The position numbers were made by a program, and so were the translations under genes. From Pseudomonadota bacterium (GTDB taxonomy: Bacteria > Pseudomonadota > Alphaproteobacteria > Rhizobiales > Rhizobiaceae): 5,003 nucleotides of DNA. Below, in pieces: positions 1-5,003 of this stretch. The notes under the pieces are model-generated. The model saw only the letters and a list, made by a program, of their open reading frames with translations, had not been told where the DNA came from and did no database searches. The stretch lies in assembly GCA_023419995.1 (NCBI GenBank), contig JAEZXF010000559.1, forward strand, positions 1 to 5,003, written 5' to 3'. Each line of letters opens with the position of its first letter. Within the stretch, counting starts at the first letter, position 1.

Positions 1-139
1 CGGCGGGACGGACGACGCCGCACGCCCGGCGCTCCTGTCGGCCCGCACCACGCGCCTGCTCAACGACATGGCGCAGGCATTCCGGCAGGCGCCCGCCGTC
101 CGCCTTCCACCCGAGGCGGAGACGCTCTCCTCGCTGTGA
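1..139 (+). CDS. C-terminal end of an unidentified protein (5' truncated)
   Basis: An open frame runs from the window edge (first complete codon at base 2) to a TGA at 137-139 and encodes 45 residues. The visible tail contains a probable amphipathic helix (TTRLLNDMAQAFRQAP) followed by a Pro/acidic end, RLPPEAETLSSL. There is no recognisable motif and I cannot name the family. The frame's codon use, with G/C at most third positions, matches the rest of the window, and the 97 bp after the stop fit a gene boundary. It could be the end of almost any enzyme or regulator. Only the reading frame and the stop are supported here. Confidence 0.55.
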   Translation, partial: GGTDDAARPALLSARTTRLLNDMAQAFRQAPAVRLPPEAETLSSL

Positions 140-154
140 ACCTTTCCGTTCCCG

Positions 155-160
155 CTTGAC
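155..160 (+). promoter_or_regulatory. Possible -35 element (CTTGAC) upstream of the DUF1214 gene
   Basis: CTTGAC at 155-160, extending to TTGACA at 156-161, matches the housekeeping sigma -35 consensus of alphaproteobacteria exactly. It sits 16 bp after the preceding stop and 76 bp before the ATG at 237. No convincing AT-rich -10 hexamer follows at 16-18 bp (the region is GC-rich, near 178-190), so the call rests on the -35 alone. It argues against using the in-frame TTG at 156 as a start codon, because that TTG would be part of the promoter. Confidence 0.3.
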
Positions 161-236
161 ATTTGGCGCGCCGGCGGCGACCGCTTGGTCTCACCGCTTC
201 CGCCGCTGGCACCCCGCCGCACGATCCAAAGTCGCC

Positions 237-821
237 ATGCTGAAATCCATCCTGCTCACGGCCCTGACCATCGCCATCGCCGTCGGCGGCGGCGCGGGCA
301 GCGTCTGGCTGGCGCTGGAATGGGATTTCGGCTTCGGCACCATCACCATCGGCAACTGGACCGCCTTTCCCGATCACGGCACCCCGGAGGCGGATCCCTA
401 TTCGCGCGCGCGCTTCTCGCGCGAGGCCGACCTCGCCCTCGGCCGCGCCGAAGGCCTCGTCTTCACGGCACGCCGCGACAGCTCGGACATGCCGCTGGCG
501 CTCGAATGCCGCTACCGGATCGAGGGCACCCTCCCCCCGTCGCGCTTCTGGACCCTGTCGGCCCGCGACGCGTCGAACGCCGTCATCAACCTAGGGGGCG
601 GCCGGTCGCCCGCGCTCCACTCGCGCGCCCTGCTGCGCGAGCCGGACAACTCCATCGTCACCACCGTGTCGCGCCATCCCGCGCCCGGCAACTGGCTCGC
701 CGTCCGGGGCTCCGGCTCCTTCACCCTGGTGCTGGCGCTCTACGACACCGCCATCTCGTCCAGCGCCCGCATCACCGAGGTCGAGCTGCCGCGCATCGTC
801 CGCGAGGGCTGCGATGGCTAG
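237..821 (+). CDS. DUF1214 domain-containing membrane-anchored protein
   Basis: This is a 194-residue protein starting at ATG 237. Residues 4-26 form a hydrophobic segment (ILLTALTIAIAVGGGAGSVWLAL), a membrane anchor that would leave the rest periplasmic. The remainder is beta-rich and contains YRIEGTLPPSRFWTLSARDA around residues 93-112 and a SGSFTLVLALYD strand near 159-170. These are features I associate with the DUF1214 family, which is of unknown biochemical function. In many bacteria DUF1214 is the C-terminal half of a larger DUF1254-DUF1214 protein; here it is a separate short gene, as I recall from Rhizobiales. I chose the ATG at 237 because the frame upstream, back to a TTG at 156, is Arg-rich, unlike a protein N-terminus, and would delay the membrane segment. 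No strong ribosome binding site is visible before it. The end overlaps the DUF1254 gene by 8 bp, so the two are probably co-translated. Confidence 0.82.
   Translation: MLKSILLTALTIAIAVGGGAGSVWLALEWDFGFGTITIGNWTAFPDHGTPEADPYSRARFSREADLALGRAEGLVFTARRDSSDMPLALECRYRIEGTLPPSRFWTLSARDASNAVINLGGGRSPALHSRALLREPDNSIVTTVSRHPAPGNWLAVRGSGSFTLVLALYDTAISSSARITEVELPRIVREGCDG
804..808 (+). promoter_or_regulatory. Ribosome binding site for the DUF1254 gene
   Basis: GAGGG lies 5 bases upstream of the ATG at 814, inside the end of the DUF1214 coding region. It is the clearest Shine-Dalgarno sequence on the left side of the window. It supports the ATG at 814 and coupled translation of the two genes. Confidence 0.6.
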
Positions 822-1353
822 GCTCCTCCATGCGCTCGCGCTCGGTCTCCTCGGTGCCGGCGTCGTCCACATCGCCGTGCTGCTGCTTGTGCCGTCCTAC
901 TCGGAGCGCGACGCATGGTCGGCGCTGTCGCAGCAGGCCAATTTCTACCGGATGGTGCGGCTCGATCCGCCGAACGCCCCGCCGCTGATCGGCTCGCTCG
1001 ATCCGCTGTTCGACGCGGTCGCCTGCCGGTTCGATCTCCGCGATGGCGTGGTTCAGGTGCATGGCGAGGGGCAGGTGCCCTACTGGTCGGTCTCCGTCCA
1101 CGACCGCGCCGGCCTCAACATCTTCGCGTTCAACGACCGGTCGTCGCCGCAGGGCCAGCTCGATCTGGTCGTCGCCACCCCGGCGCAGATGATCGCGCTG
1201 CGCAACGCGCTGCCGCCGGCGCTCGACGGTTCGGTCTTCGCCGAAGCCGGCGTCGACGAGGGCATCGTCGTCGTGCGCACCTTCGCGCCCGACGAGAGCT
1301 GGGAGCCTGCGATATCGGAATGGCTGCGCGGCATCGGCTGCACGCTGCACTGA
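814..1353 (+). CDS. DUF1254 domain-containing membrane protein
   Basis: A 179-residue protein with an N-terminal hydrophobic segment at about residues 4-27 (LLHALALGLLGAGVVHIAVLLLVP). A soluble part follows, probably periplasmic. The stretch around residues 56-76 (PPLIGSLDPLFDAVACRFDL), the motif VPYWSVSVHDRAGLNIFAFNDR at 88-109 (cited in part), and the C-terminal FAPDESW near 157-163 are what I recognise as the DUF1254 pattern of the short Rhizobiales proteins. Its function is unknown. Cys71 and Cys176 are the only cysteines and could form a disulfide in the periplasm; this is inference. The start codon is fixed by a GAGGG site 5 bases upstream. It overlaps the DUF1214 gene by 8 bp and stops 7 bp before the stop of the convergent small gene. 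In fused proteins of this family the order is DUF1254 then DUF1214; here the gene order is reversed. Confidence 0.82.
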   Translation: MARLLHALALGLLGAGVVHIAVLLLVPSYSERDAWSALSQQANFYRMVRLDPPNAPPLIGSLDPLFDAVACRFDLRDGVVQVHGEGQVPYWSVSVHDRAGLNIFAFNDRSSPQGQLDLVVATPAQMIALRNALPPALDGSVFAEAGVDEGIVVVRTFAPDESWEPAISEWLRGIGCTLH

Positions 1354-1360
1354 CCGGCGG

Positions 1361-1546
1361 CTAGCGCGCCTTTTCCTTGCGCCCGCGCCGGCCGCCGCTC
1401 GCCACTTTGGGGGAAGCGGTCTTGTCGTCGCCGGTGGGGTGCTCGTAGCGCACGCCGGGGAAGATGATGATCGTGGCGTCGCCCGCCGTCACCGGCATGC
1501 GCGGCCGGGCCCTCGAGCGGACGACGAAAGGAAGTATGGTAGCCAT
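1361..1546 (-). CDS. Small basic hypothetical protein, 61 residues
   Basis: Starts at ATG 1546-1544 and ends at TAG 1363-1361. The protein opens MATILPFVVRSRARPRMP, has a hydrophobic core DATIIIFPGVRYEH at about residues 23-36, and ends in a basic tail, GRRGRKEKAR. I have the impression that very short Rhizobiales hypothetical proteins carry an IIIF-x-GVRYE core like this one, and I take it as a real gene on that basis. It has no predicted signal peptide or transmembrane helix long enough to be certain, and no function can be assigned. The basic tail would suit nucleic-acid or ribosome contact, but that is only inference. The ribosome binding site is weak. It is transcribed away from the DUF2336 gene, sharing the divergent region with the CtrA-type box, and converges on the DUF1254 gene. 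Confidence 0.65.
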   Translation of the reverse strand: MATILPFVVRSRARPRMPVTAGDATIIIFPGVRYEHPTGDDKTASPKVASGGRRGRKEKAR

Positions 1547-1596
1547 GACTGTGCTCGCTGCCGGTTGCGATCGGAGCAGGACGCTACGCCTCCGCG

Positions 1597-1602
1597 ACCA
1601 TA
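1597..1602 (-). promoter_or_regulatory. Possible -10 element for the small minus-strand gene
   Basis: On the minus strand this reads TATGGT. It lies 15 bases downstream of the minus-strand TTAA half of the palindromic CtrA-type box, and about 50 bp upstream of the ATG at 1546. The arrangement fits a promoter whose -35 region overlaps the regulator site. The match to a consensus -10 is partial. Confidence 0.25.
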
Positions 1603-1617
1603 ACGCGCAGCAGAGAG

Positions 1618-1632
1618 TTAACAGCTCGTTAA
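1618..1632. promoter_or_regulatory. CtrA-type binding site, TTAA-N7-TTAA
   Basis: TTAACAGCTCGTTAA matches exactly the gapped CtrA consensus TTAA-N7-TTAA known from Caulobacter and rhizobia. CtrA is an essential response regulator of cell-cycle genes in alphaproteobacteria. The site is also an inverted repeat (arms TTAAC/GTTAA), so it reads the same way for both diverging genes. Two TTAA tetramers are conspicuous in DNA this GC-rich. It lies about 83 bp upstream of the DUF2336 start and about 72 bp upstream of the small gene's start, in the only AT-rich patch of the intergenic region. CtrA binding is inferred from the motif. An unrelated palindrome-binding regulator is the alternative. Confidence 0.6.
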
Positions 1633-1643
1633 AGGATTCATTC

Positions 1644-1650
1644 TAGCTTT
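1644..1650 (+). promoter_or_regulatory. Possible -10 region for the DUF2336 gene
   Basis: TAGCTTT follows the second TTAA of the CtrA-type box by 11 bases and is the most AT-rich hexamer-like stretch before the GC-rich leader. CtrA-activated promoters typically have the box overlapping the -35 and a loose -10 downstream, which this layout resembles. The leader from here to the GTG at 1715 would be about 60 nt. Confidence 0.3.
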
Positions 1651-1714
1651 AGCGTCTCCCCGTGGCGCGTCCTGCGCGCGGGGGTGCGTATCAGTCGTTG
1701 TTCCAGGCGTTCTC

Positions 1715-2638
1715 GTGTTTCGATCGGGCTATCCCAACACCGCTTCCTACCGCGCAGCCGGAAAGGCCGACCGCCTGCTGCGCGCCGCCGTCACCTCCTT
1801 CTGCTCGATCGCCCGCCCGACGCGGCGCGAGATCGCGCAGCTCGACGATCTCGCCGCGCCGCTCGTCGCCGGCGCGTCCGAGGAGACGCTGCGCTTCGTC
1901 GCCGCGGCGCTGTCGGAAACGTCCTTCGCCCCGCCCTCGCTGGTGCGCCGTCTGTCGGATCTCCCGGTCGAGATCTCCGCGCCGCTGCTGATGCGCTCGC
2001 CGATCCTCATGCCCATCGACCTTCTGGCTCTGATCGGCCGCCGAGGCTCCGCCCATGCGCGGGCGATCGCCGCCCGCCCCGGCCTCGACGAGCGCCTGAT
2101 GCGGCTGATCGCCTCGCTCGCCATCGGTCCGAACGAGCCGATGCCCGCCTCGGCCGAGGAGGCCCGCGACCGCCTGCGCGCCATGATGCTGCCGGCGCAG
2201 CAAACCCCGCCGGAAGCGGCGCCCGCCCCGGAAGAGGAACCGGCGCCCGCTTCGCCGGTCCGCCTGCGCTGGGAGGGAAAGCCCGGGGCCTATCGCAAGC
2301 TGCGCTCGACGGCGCTGACCGGCGCGCCGGCGCTGTTCCGGACGGCGCTGGCCGATGCGCTCGGCATCCCGCACGACCATGCGCGCGACATCGCCGAGGA
2401 CGCCGACCCCGCGCGCCTGATCGTCGCGCTGCGCGCGCTTTCGCTGTCCGAGGAAGAAGCCTTTCTGGTCATGCAGTGCCTGCGCCCGGCGCGCGACCGG
2501 CGCGCCATCTCGGCGTATCTCGACGCGTGGCAGTCCGTCTCCGAGGAGGATGCCCGCCGCGTCGCCTCGACCTGGCGCGCGCCGTCGCCGCACGGCAGCC
2601 CCGCCAATGGCGAGGGCCGCGCGCTCAGGGCGTCGTGA
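1715..2638 (+). CDS. DUF2336 domain-containing protein
   Basis: A 307-residue cytoplasmic protein with no signal peptide or membrane segment. Residues about 20-160 are helical with a repeat-like pattern: RPTRREIAQLDDLAAPLV, ETLRFVAAALSE, LPVEISAPLLMRSPIL, DLLALIGRRGSAHARAIAAR, LDERLMRLIASLA. The sequence PVEISAPLL-x-RSPIL followed by a HARAIAAR-like helix is the signature I associate with DUF2336, a HEAT-like all-alpha family of alphaproteobacteria without an assigned function. A Pro/Glu/Ala linker at about 161-182 separates a second helical part (about 190-285). The tail after residue 288 looks disordered. The start is a GTG at 1715 with a weak AGGCG site 6 bases upstream; no earlier start is evident in frame. 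It is expressed divergently from the 61-residue gene behind a CtrA-type box, and its 3' end overlaps the DUF1491 gene by 14 bp tail-to-tail. Confidence 0.85.
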   Translation: MFRSGYPNTASYRAAGKADRLLRAAVTSFCSIARPTRREIAQLDDLAAPLVAGASEETLRFVAAALSETSFAPPSLVRRLSDLPVEISAPLLMRSPILMPIDLLALIGRRGSAHARAIAARPGLDERLMRLIASLAIGPNEPMPASAEEARDRLRAMMLPAQQTPPEAAPAPEEEPAPASPVRLRWEGKPGAYRKLRSTALTGAPALFRTALADALGIPHDHARDIAEDADPARLIVALRALSLSEEEAFLVMQCLRPARDRRAISAYLDAWQSVSEEDARRVASTWRAPSPHGSPANGEGRALRAS

Positions 2639-2972
2639 CGCTCACCAGCCGGCTGAACGTCGCGTCGTCCACCTCCAGTTCGACGACCCACAGGTCGGGA
2701 TCGAACCGCGCCTCGCGCGCGATCCGCTTTTCCACCTCCTCGCCGTCGTCGGTGCGCAGCACCTCGGCGAACAGCCGCTCCTGCGGTCCGGCCTCGCCGT
2801 AGCTCGTCTGCGGGGCGGGCGCGTAGAGGGTCACCTCGCCCAGCCTGTCGCGGCGGCGGATCATCACCGCGCCGGCCTCGGTCGCGCCCCGCCGCTCGAC
2901 GGTGGCGAAGCCGCCCTCCGCGAAGGCGCGGCGGACGACCGAGGAAACCCAGAAGTCGGTGGTGACGCGCAA
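2625..2972 (-). CDS. DUF1491 family protein
   Basis: A 115-residue protein with no signal or membrane segment. The opening MRVTTDFWVSSVVRRAF, the central TEAGAVMIRRRDRLGEVTLY at about residues 31-50, and the end segment FDPDLWVVELE at about 90-100 are characteristic of DUF1491, a small conserved family of Rhizobiales and related alphaproteobacteria with unknown function. The start is TTG at 2972-2970. An in-frame TGA only six codons upstream, with no ATG or GTG between, leaves this as the first possible start, and it coincides with the conserved N-terminus. It is 7 bp downstream of the peptidoglycan-binding gene and so is very probably the last gene of that operon. Its stop lies inside the end of the opposing DUF2336 gene. 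Confidence 0.85.
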   Translation of the reverse strand: MRVTTDFWVSSVVRRAFAEGGFATVERRGATEAGAVMIRRRDRLGEVTLYAPAPQTSYGEAGPQERLFAEVLRTDDGEEVEKRIAREARFDPDLWVVELEVDDATFSRLVSVTTP

Positions 2973-2979
2973 GGCCGTA

Positions 2980-3825
2980 TCAGTCTGTCAGGCCGATATC
3001 GCGCATCTTGGCGTAGAGTGCCTGGTCCGGCTCGCCGGTCTCCGGCAGGCCGAACAGCGACTGGAACTCGAGGATCGCGGCCCGCGTGCGCGAGCCGACC
3101 ATGCCGTCGATCTCGATCCCGTCATTGCCGAAGGCCCTCAGCCCCGCCTGGATGCGCATCACGATGGGGTCGCCGCGCGGCGGCGCGGACGACGTCTCGA
3201 TCATGTCGGTGCCGGGCGAGCCCTGCGGCAGCGGCGGCGCGCCGGCAGCGCTCCTCGGGCGTGCGCCGAGCTGGGTCAGGAGCTGGTCGTCGATGTCGGC
3301 CGAGGCGCTCAGCCCGACCATCTTGCGATAGGCTTCGATCGCGCCGCGCGTCTGCGGCCCGGTCAGGCCGTCGACGGTGCCGGAATAGAGGTTGAGGCCG
3401 GCGAGGATGCGCTGGACCTCCTGCACCACCGGGTCGCCCCTGGTCGCGGGCGGGGCGCCGGGAGCGGCAGGCGCCGACGGCGCGGCCGGTGCCGCCGCCG
3501 TCTCGCGCTGCTTCAGCTTTTCGCGCTCTATGCGGATGATGGTCTCGATCGCCGCCGTGTCGGCCTCGGTCTCGGGCTGCGCGAGCCGGCTCGAATCGAC
3601 CGGCTGGGCCGCCAGCGGCCGCGTCGGGAAGAAGGCGCTGCCGTGCGCGTGCGGCTGGTACCACAGCGCGTTGGCCGCGACGTAGGCGAAGGCCACGGCA
3701 AAGGCCGTCACCCCGCCGACGGCCGTGCGGTGCCGCAGGAGGAACGCGGCGACCCCGCTCTCCTCGTCGTCGAACTCGTCGACGGGCCTGCGGCCGTTAC
3801 GCGATCTTGCGGAGCGCGGTGCCAT
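2980..3825 (-). CDS. Membrane-anchored protein with two peptidoglycan-binding domains
   Basis: A 281-residue protein. A basic and then acidic cytoplasmic N-terminus (MAPRSARSRNGRRP, DEFDDEE) precedes one transmembrane helix at about residues 35-56, so the bulk should be periplasmic. Next come a charged helix likely to form a short coiled coil (about 88-110, IRIEREKLKQRE) and an Ala/Pro linker (109-128). Two PG_binding_1-type domains follow, at about 130-187 (VQRILAGLNLYSGTVDGLTGPQTRGAI in part) and 218-275 (IQAGLRAFG...EIDGMVGSRTRAAILEFQ). The G-x-x-D/V-D-G-x-x-G-x-x-T-R-x-A-I core is visible in both. There is no hydrolase or transpeptidase domain, so a structural or sensing role at the cell wall is likelier than an enzyme. 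The start is supported by AGGGGA a few bases upstream. It begins within the last 29 bp of the kinase gene, which suggests translational coupling. Confidence 0.87.
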   Translation of the reverse strand: MAPRSARSRNGRRPVDEFDDEESGVAAFLLRHRTAVGGVTAFAVAFAYVAANALWYQPHAHGSAFFPTRPLAAQPVDSSRLAQPETEADTAAIETIIRIEREKLKQRETAAAPAAPSAPAAPGAPPATRGDPVVQEVQRILAGLNLYSGTVDGLTGPQTRGAIEAYRKMVGLSASADIDDQLLTQLGARPRSAAGAPPLPQGSPGTDMIETSSAPPRGDPIVMRIQAGLRAFGNDGIEIDGMVGSRTRAAILEFQSLFGLPETGEPDQALYAKMRDIGLTD

Positions 3826-5003
3826 GTCTTTCCCCTGTTTCGCCCACCGGGTCCGTCTCCGCGCCGCATTCGGCCGGGGTTGCGGCCGGCAGGCCCACCG
3901 TCACGGTGGTCCCCAGCCCCGGTGCGCTCTCGATGCTCATGGTGCCGCCATGCAGCTTCACCAGACCCTTGACCAGCGACAGGCCGAGGCCCGTTCCCTG
4001 GAACTGGCGCGTATAGTCGTTCTGCACCTGCATGAACGGCCGGCCGAGCTTCGCCAGATCGTCGTTGCCGATGCCGATGCCCGTGTCGTTGACGAAGATG
4101 CGCACCATGCCGTCGCGGCTGGTGGCATTGACGGTGACATGCCCGCCCTCGGGCGTGAACTTCACCGCGTTCGACAGCAGGTTGATGAGGATCTGCTGCA
4201 CGGCGCGCCGGTCGCCCAGCACCTGCCCGAGGCCGTGCGGCAGCTTTGCCGTCAGCGTCACGCCCCGCTCGCCGGCCTGCGGCTCCAGCATGGCGCAGGA
4301 CAGCTCCACCGCCGGCTTGAGGTCGAACGGCTCGACATGGATGCGATAGGATCCGGCCTCGATCTTCGAGACGTCGAGGATCGCGTTGACGACCGACAGC
4401 AGATGGTTGCCGGCATCGCGGATCAGCCCGACCTGCTCGGTCTGCTTCGGCGTCATGTCGCCCGAGATCTCGCGGTGGAGCAGCATGTCGGAAAAGCCGA
4501 TGATCGCGTGGAGCGGCGGCCTGAGCGCGTGGCTGACCGTGGCAAGGAACCGGCTCTTCGCCACCTCGCTCGCATCGGCTTCCTCGCGTGCCTGCGCCAG
4601 CTCCCGGCGCAGCGTGGCCTTCTCGCTGCCGTCGCGGATGATCGCCGCCACCGCACCGGCGTCGGCCGCCACCATGTCGACGTCGAAAGAGCGGAAGAAG
4701 GCGGCCTCGCCCGCCTCGGCGACCGGCATCCTGATCCTCGCCTCGCAACGCGCCGGACCCGCGCCCTCGCGCACCCGCGCCGCGGCGCAGAGGAAGGCGA
4801 CCCGGTCCGCGACATGGACGCGCTCGAACAGGCCGCTGCCGAGAAGAAGCGCGGGATCGACGCCGAGCAGCCGCGAAGCCTGGGGCGAGACGCTCTCCGC
4901 CTCGGCGGCGCGCGAAAGCCGCACCACCACCGCGTCGAAGGCGCGCTCGGCAAGGACGGGCTCCGGCTCGCCGGCCTCGGTTCCCGCCCCCTCGGCCGAG
5001 AGC
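3797..5003 (-). CDS. PAS-domain sensor histidine kinase, DivJ/PleC-like (5' end outside window)
   Basis: 401 residues are visible and the frame is open to the window edge, so the N-terminus, possibly with membrane segments, is missing. A GTG at 4930 is in frame but cuts into the PAS region and is probably not the start. Numbered from that GTG: PAS-like domain about 10-100 (VSPQASRLLGVD, GLFERVHVADR), coiled linker 101-125, HisKA 126-195, HATPase 235-348. The phospho-acceptor is His134 in SHALRPPL. The N-box (NLLSNAVKF, Asn254), G1 (DTGIGIG, 282-288), F-box (RPFMQV, 297-302) and G2 (GTGLGLSLVKG, 312-322) are intact. HLLSVVNAILDVSKIEAG and QVQNDYTRQFQGTGLGLS are typical of the DivJ/PleC/PdhS group, which controls DivK phosphorylation and hence CtrA. 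GLFERVHVADR recalls rhizobial DivJ, but I could not confirm this and give no symbol. The H-box is atypical: Ala replaces the acid at H+1 and Pro replaces Thr/Asn at H+4. First gene visible of a three-gene operon. Confidence 0.85.
   Translation of the reverse strand, partial: LSAEGAGTEAGEPEPVLAERAFDAVVVRLSRAAEAESVSPQASRLLGVDPALLLGSGLFERVHVADRVAFLCAAARVREGAGPARCEARIRMPVAEAGEAAFFRSFDVDMVAADAGAVAAIIRDGSEKATLRRELAQAREEADASEVAKSRFLATVSHALRPPLHAIIGFSDMLLHREISGDMTPKQTEQVGLIRDAGNHLLSVVNAILDVSKIEAGSYRIHVEPFDLKPAVELSCAMLEPQAGERGVTLTAKLPHGLGQVLGDRRAVQQILINLLSNAVKFTPEGGHVTVNATSRDGMVRIFVNDTGIGIGNDDLAKLGRPFMQVQNDYTRQFQGTGLGLSLVKGLVKLHGGTMSIESAPGLGTTVTVGLPAATPAECGAETDPVGETGERHGTALRKIA
3832..3837 (-). promoter_or_regulatory. 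Ribosome binding site for the peptidoglycan-binding protein gene
   Basis: On the minus strand this reads AGGGGA, 6 bases before the ATG at 3825-3823. It lies within the 3' end of the kinase coding region and supports both the chosen start and coupling of the two genes. Confidence 0.6.

Noticed and set aside
156..236. N-terminal extension of the DUF1214 protein from TTG at 156
   Set aside because: The extension is Arg/His-rich and would put 27 unlikely residues before the membrane anchor. The TTG is part of a TTGACA -35-like element.
185..988. Long plus-strand open frame of 267 codons over the DUF1214/DUF1254 pair
   Set aside because: The translation is almost entirely Arg, His, Pro and Ala, the usual product of reading GC-rich genes in the wrong frame. 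It conflicts with two recognised proteins.
1464..1646. 60-codon plus-strand frame antisense to the small 61-residue gene
   Set aside because: It would start inside the opposing gene and run through the CtrA-type box and promoter region. The minus-strand frame has the more protein-like sequence.
1691..2593. 300-codon minus-strand frame opposite the DUF2336 gene
   Set aside because: Low-complexity Arg/Gly/Gln-rich translation with no domain pattern. The plus-strand DUF2336 protein explains this DNA.
2902..3972. 356-codon plus-strand frame opposite the peptidoglycan-binding gene
   Set aside because: Arg/Gly/Ala/Asp-rich shadow translation. The minus strand encodes two clear peptidoglycan-binding domains.
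3708..4748. Alternative minus-strand frame of 346 codons within the kinase gene
   Set aside because: Its Arg/Gly/Ala-rich sequence lacks any kinase motif, whereas the chosen frame shows the H, N, G1, F and G2 boxes.
4928..4930. GTG at 4930 as the true start of the kinase
   Set aside because: The frame stays open upstream to the window edge with similar codon use, and a start here would truncate the PAS region. The gene is better treated as running out of the window.

Overview
The window is uniformly GC-rich DNA with dense, short-spaced genes. It reads as the chromosome of an alphaproteobacterium, most likely a Rhizobiales/Hyphomicrobiales member of the Mesorhizobium-Aminobacter-Nitratireductor type. 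That placement rests on recognised protein families: DUF1214/DUF1254 as two small separate membrane proteins, a DUF2336 protein, a DUF1491 protein, and a PleC/DivJ/PdhS-like histidine kinase. It was not checked by database search. I see no insertion sequence, CRISPR array, tRNA or rRNA, and nothing that suggests recent transfer.

Layout from left to right. (1) 1-139 is the C-terminal end of an unidentified plus-strand gene. (2) 237-1353 is a tight plus-strand pair: an N-terminally anchored DUF1214 protein overlaps by 8 bp a DUF1254 protein, which also starts with a membrane segment. (3) 1361-1546 is a small minus-strand gene for a basic 61-residue protein, convergent with the pair. (4) 1547-1714 is a divergent intergenic region with a textbook CtrA-type box, TTAA-N7-TTAA, at 1618-1632. 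Possible -10 elements lie on either side. (5) 1715-2638 is a plus-strand DUF2336 gene. (6) 2625-5003 is a minus-strand operon, transcribed right to left: a PAS/HisKA/HATPase sensor kinase (5' end outside the window), a membrane-anchored protein with two peptidoglycan-binding domains (29 bp overlap), and a small DUF1491 protein (7 bp gap, TTG start). The operon's last gene overlaps the DUF2336 gene tail-to-tail by 14 bp.

How the parts may work together. The kinase resembles the DivJ/PleC group that, in alphaproteobacteria, acts on DivK and thereby on the master regulator CtrA. Its neighbour is a probable periplasmic peptidoglycan-binding protein, and a CtrA-type box lies in the promoter region of the facing DUF2336 gene. 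This makes a cell-cycle/envelope neighbourhood an attractive inference. The most unusual feature is the kinase H-box, SHALRPPL in place of the usual SHELRTPL. Both residues used in phosphotransfer and phosphatase chemistry (H+1 acid, H+4 Thr/Asn) are replaced, while the ATP-binding motifs look intact.
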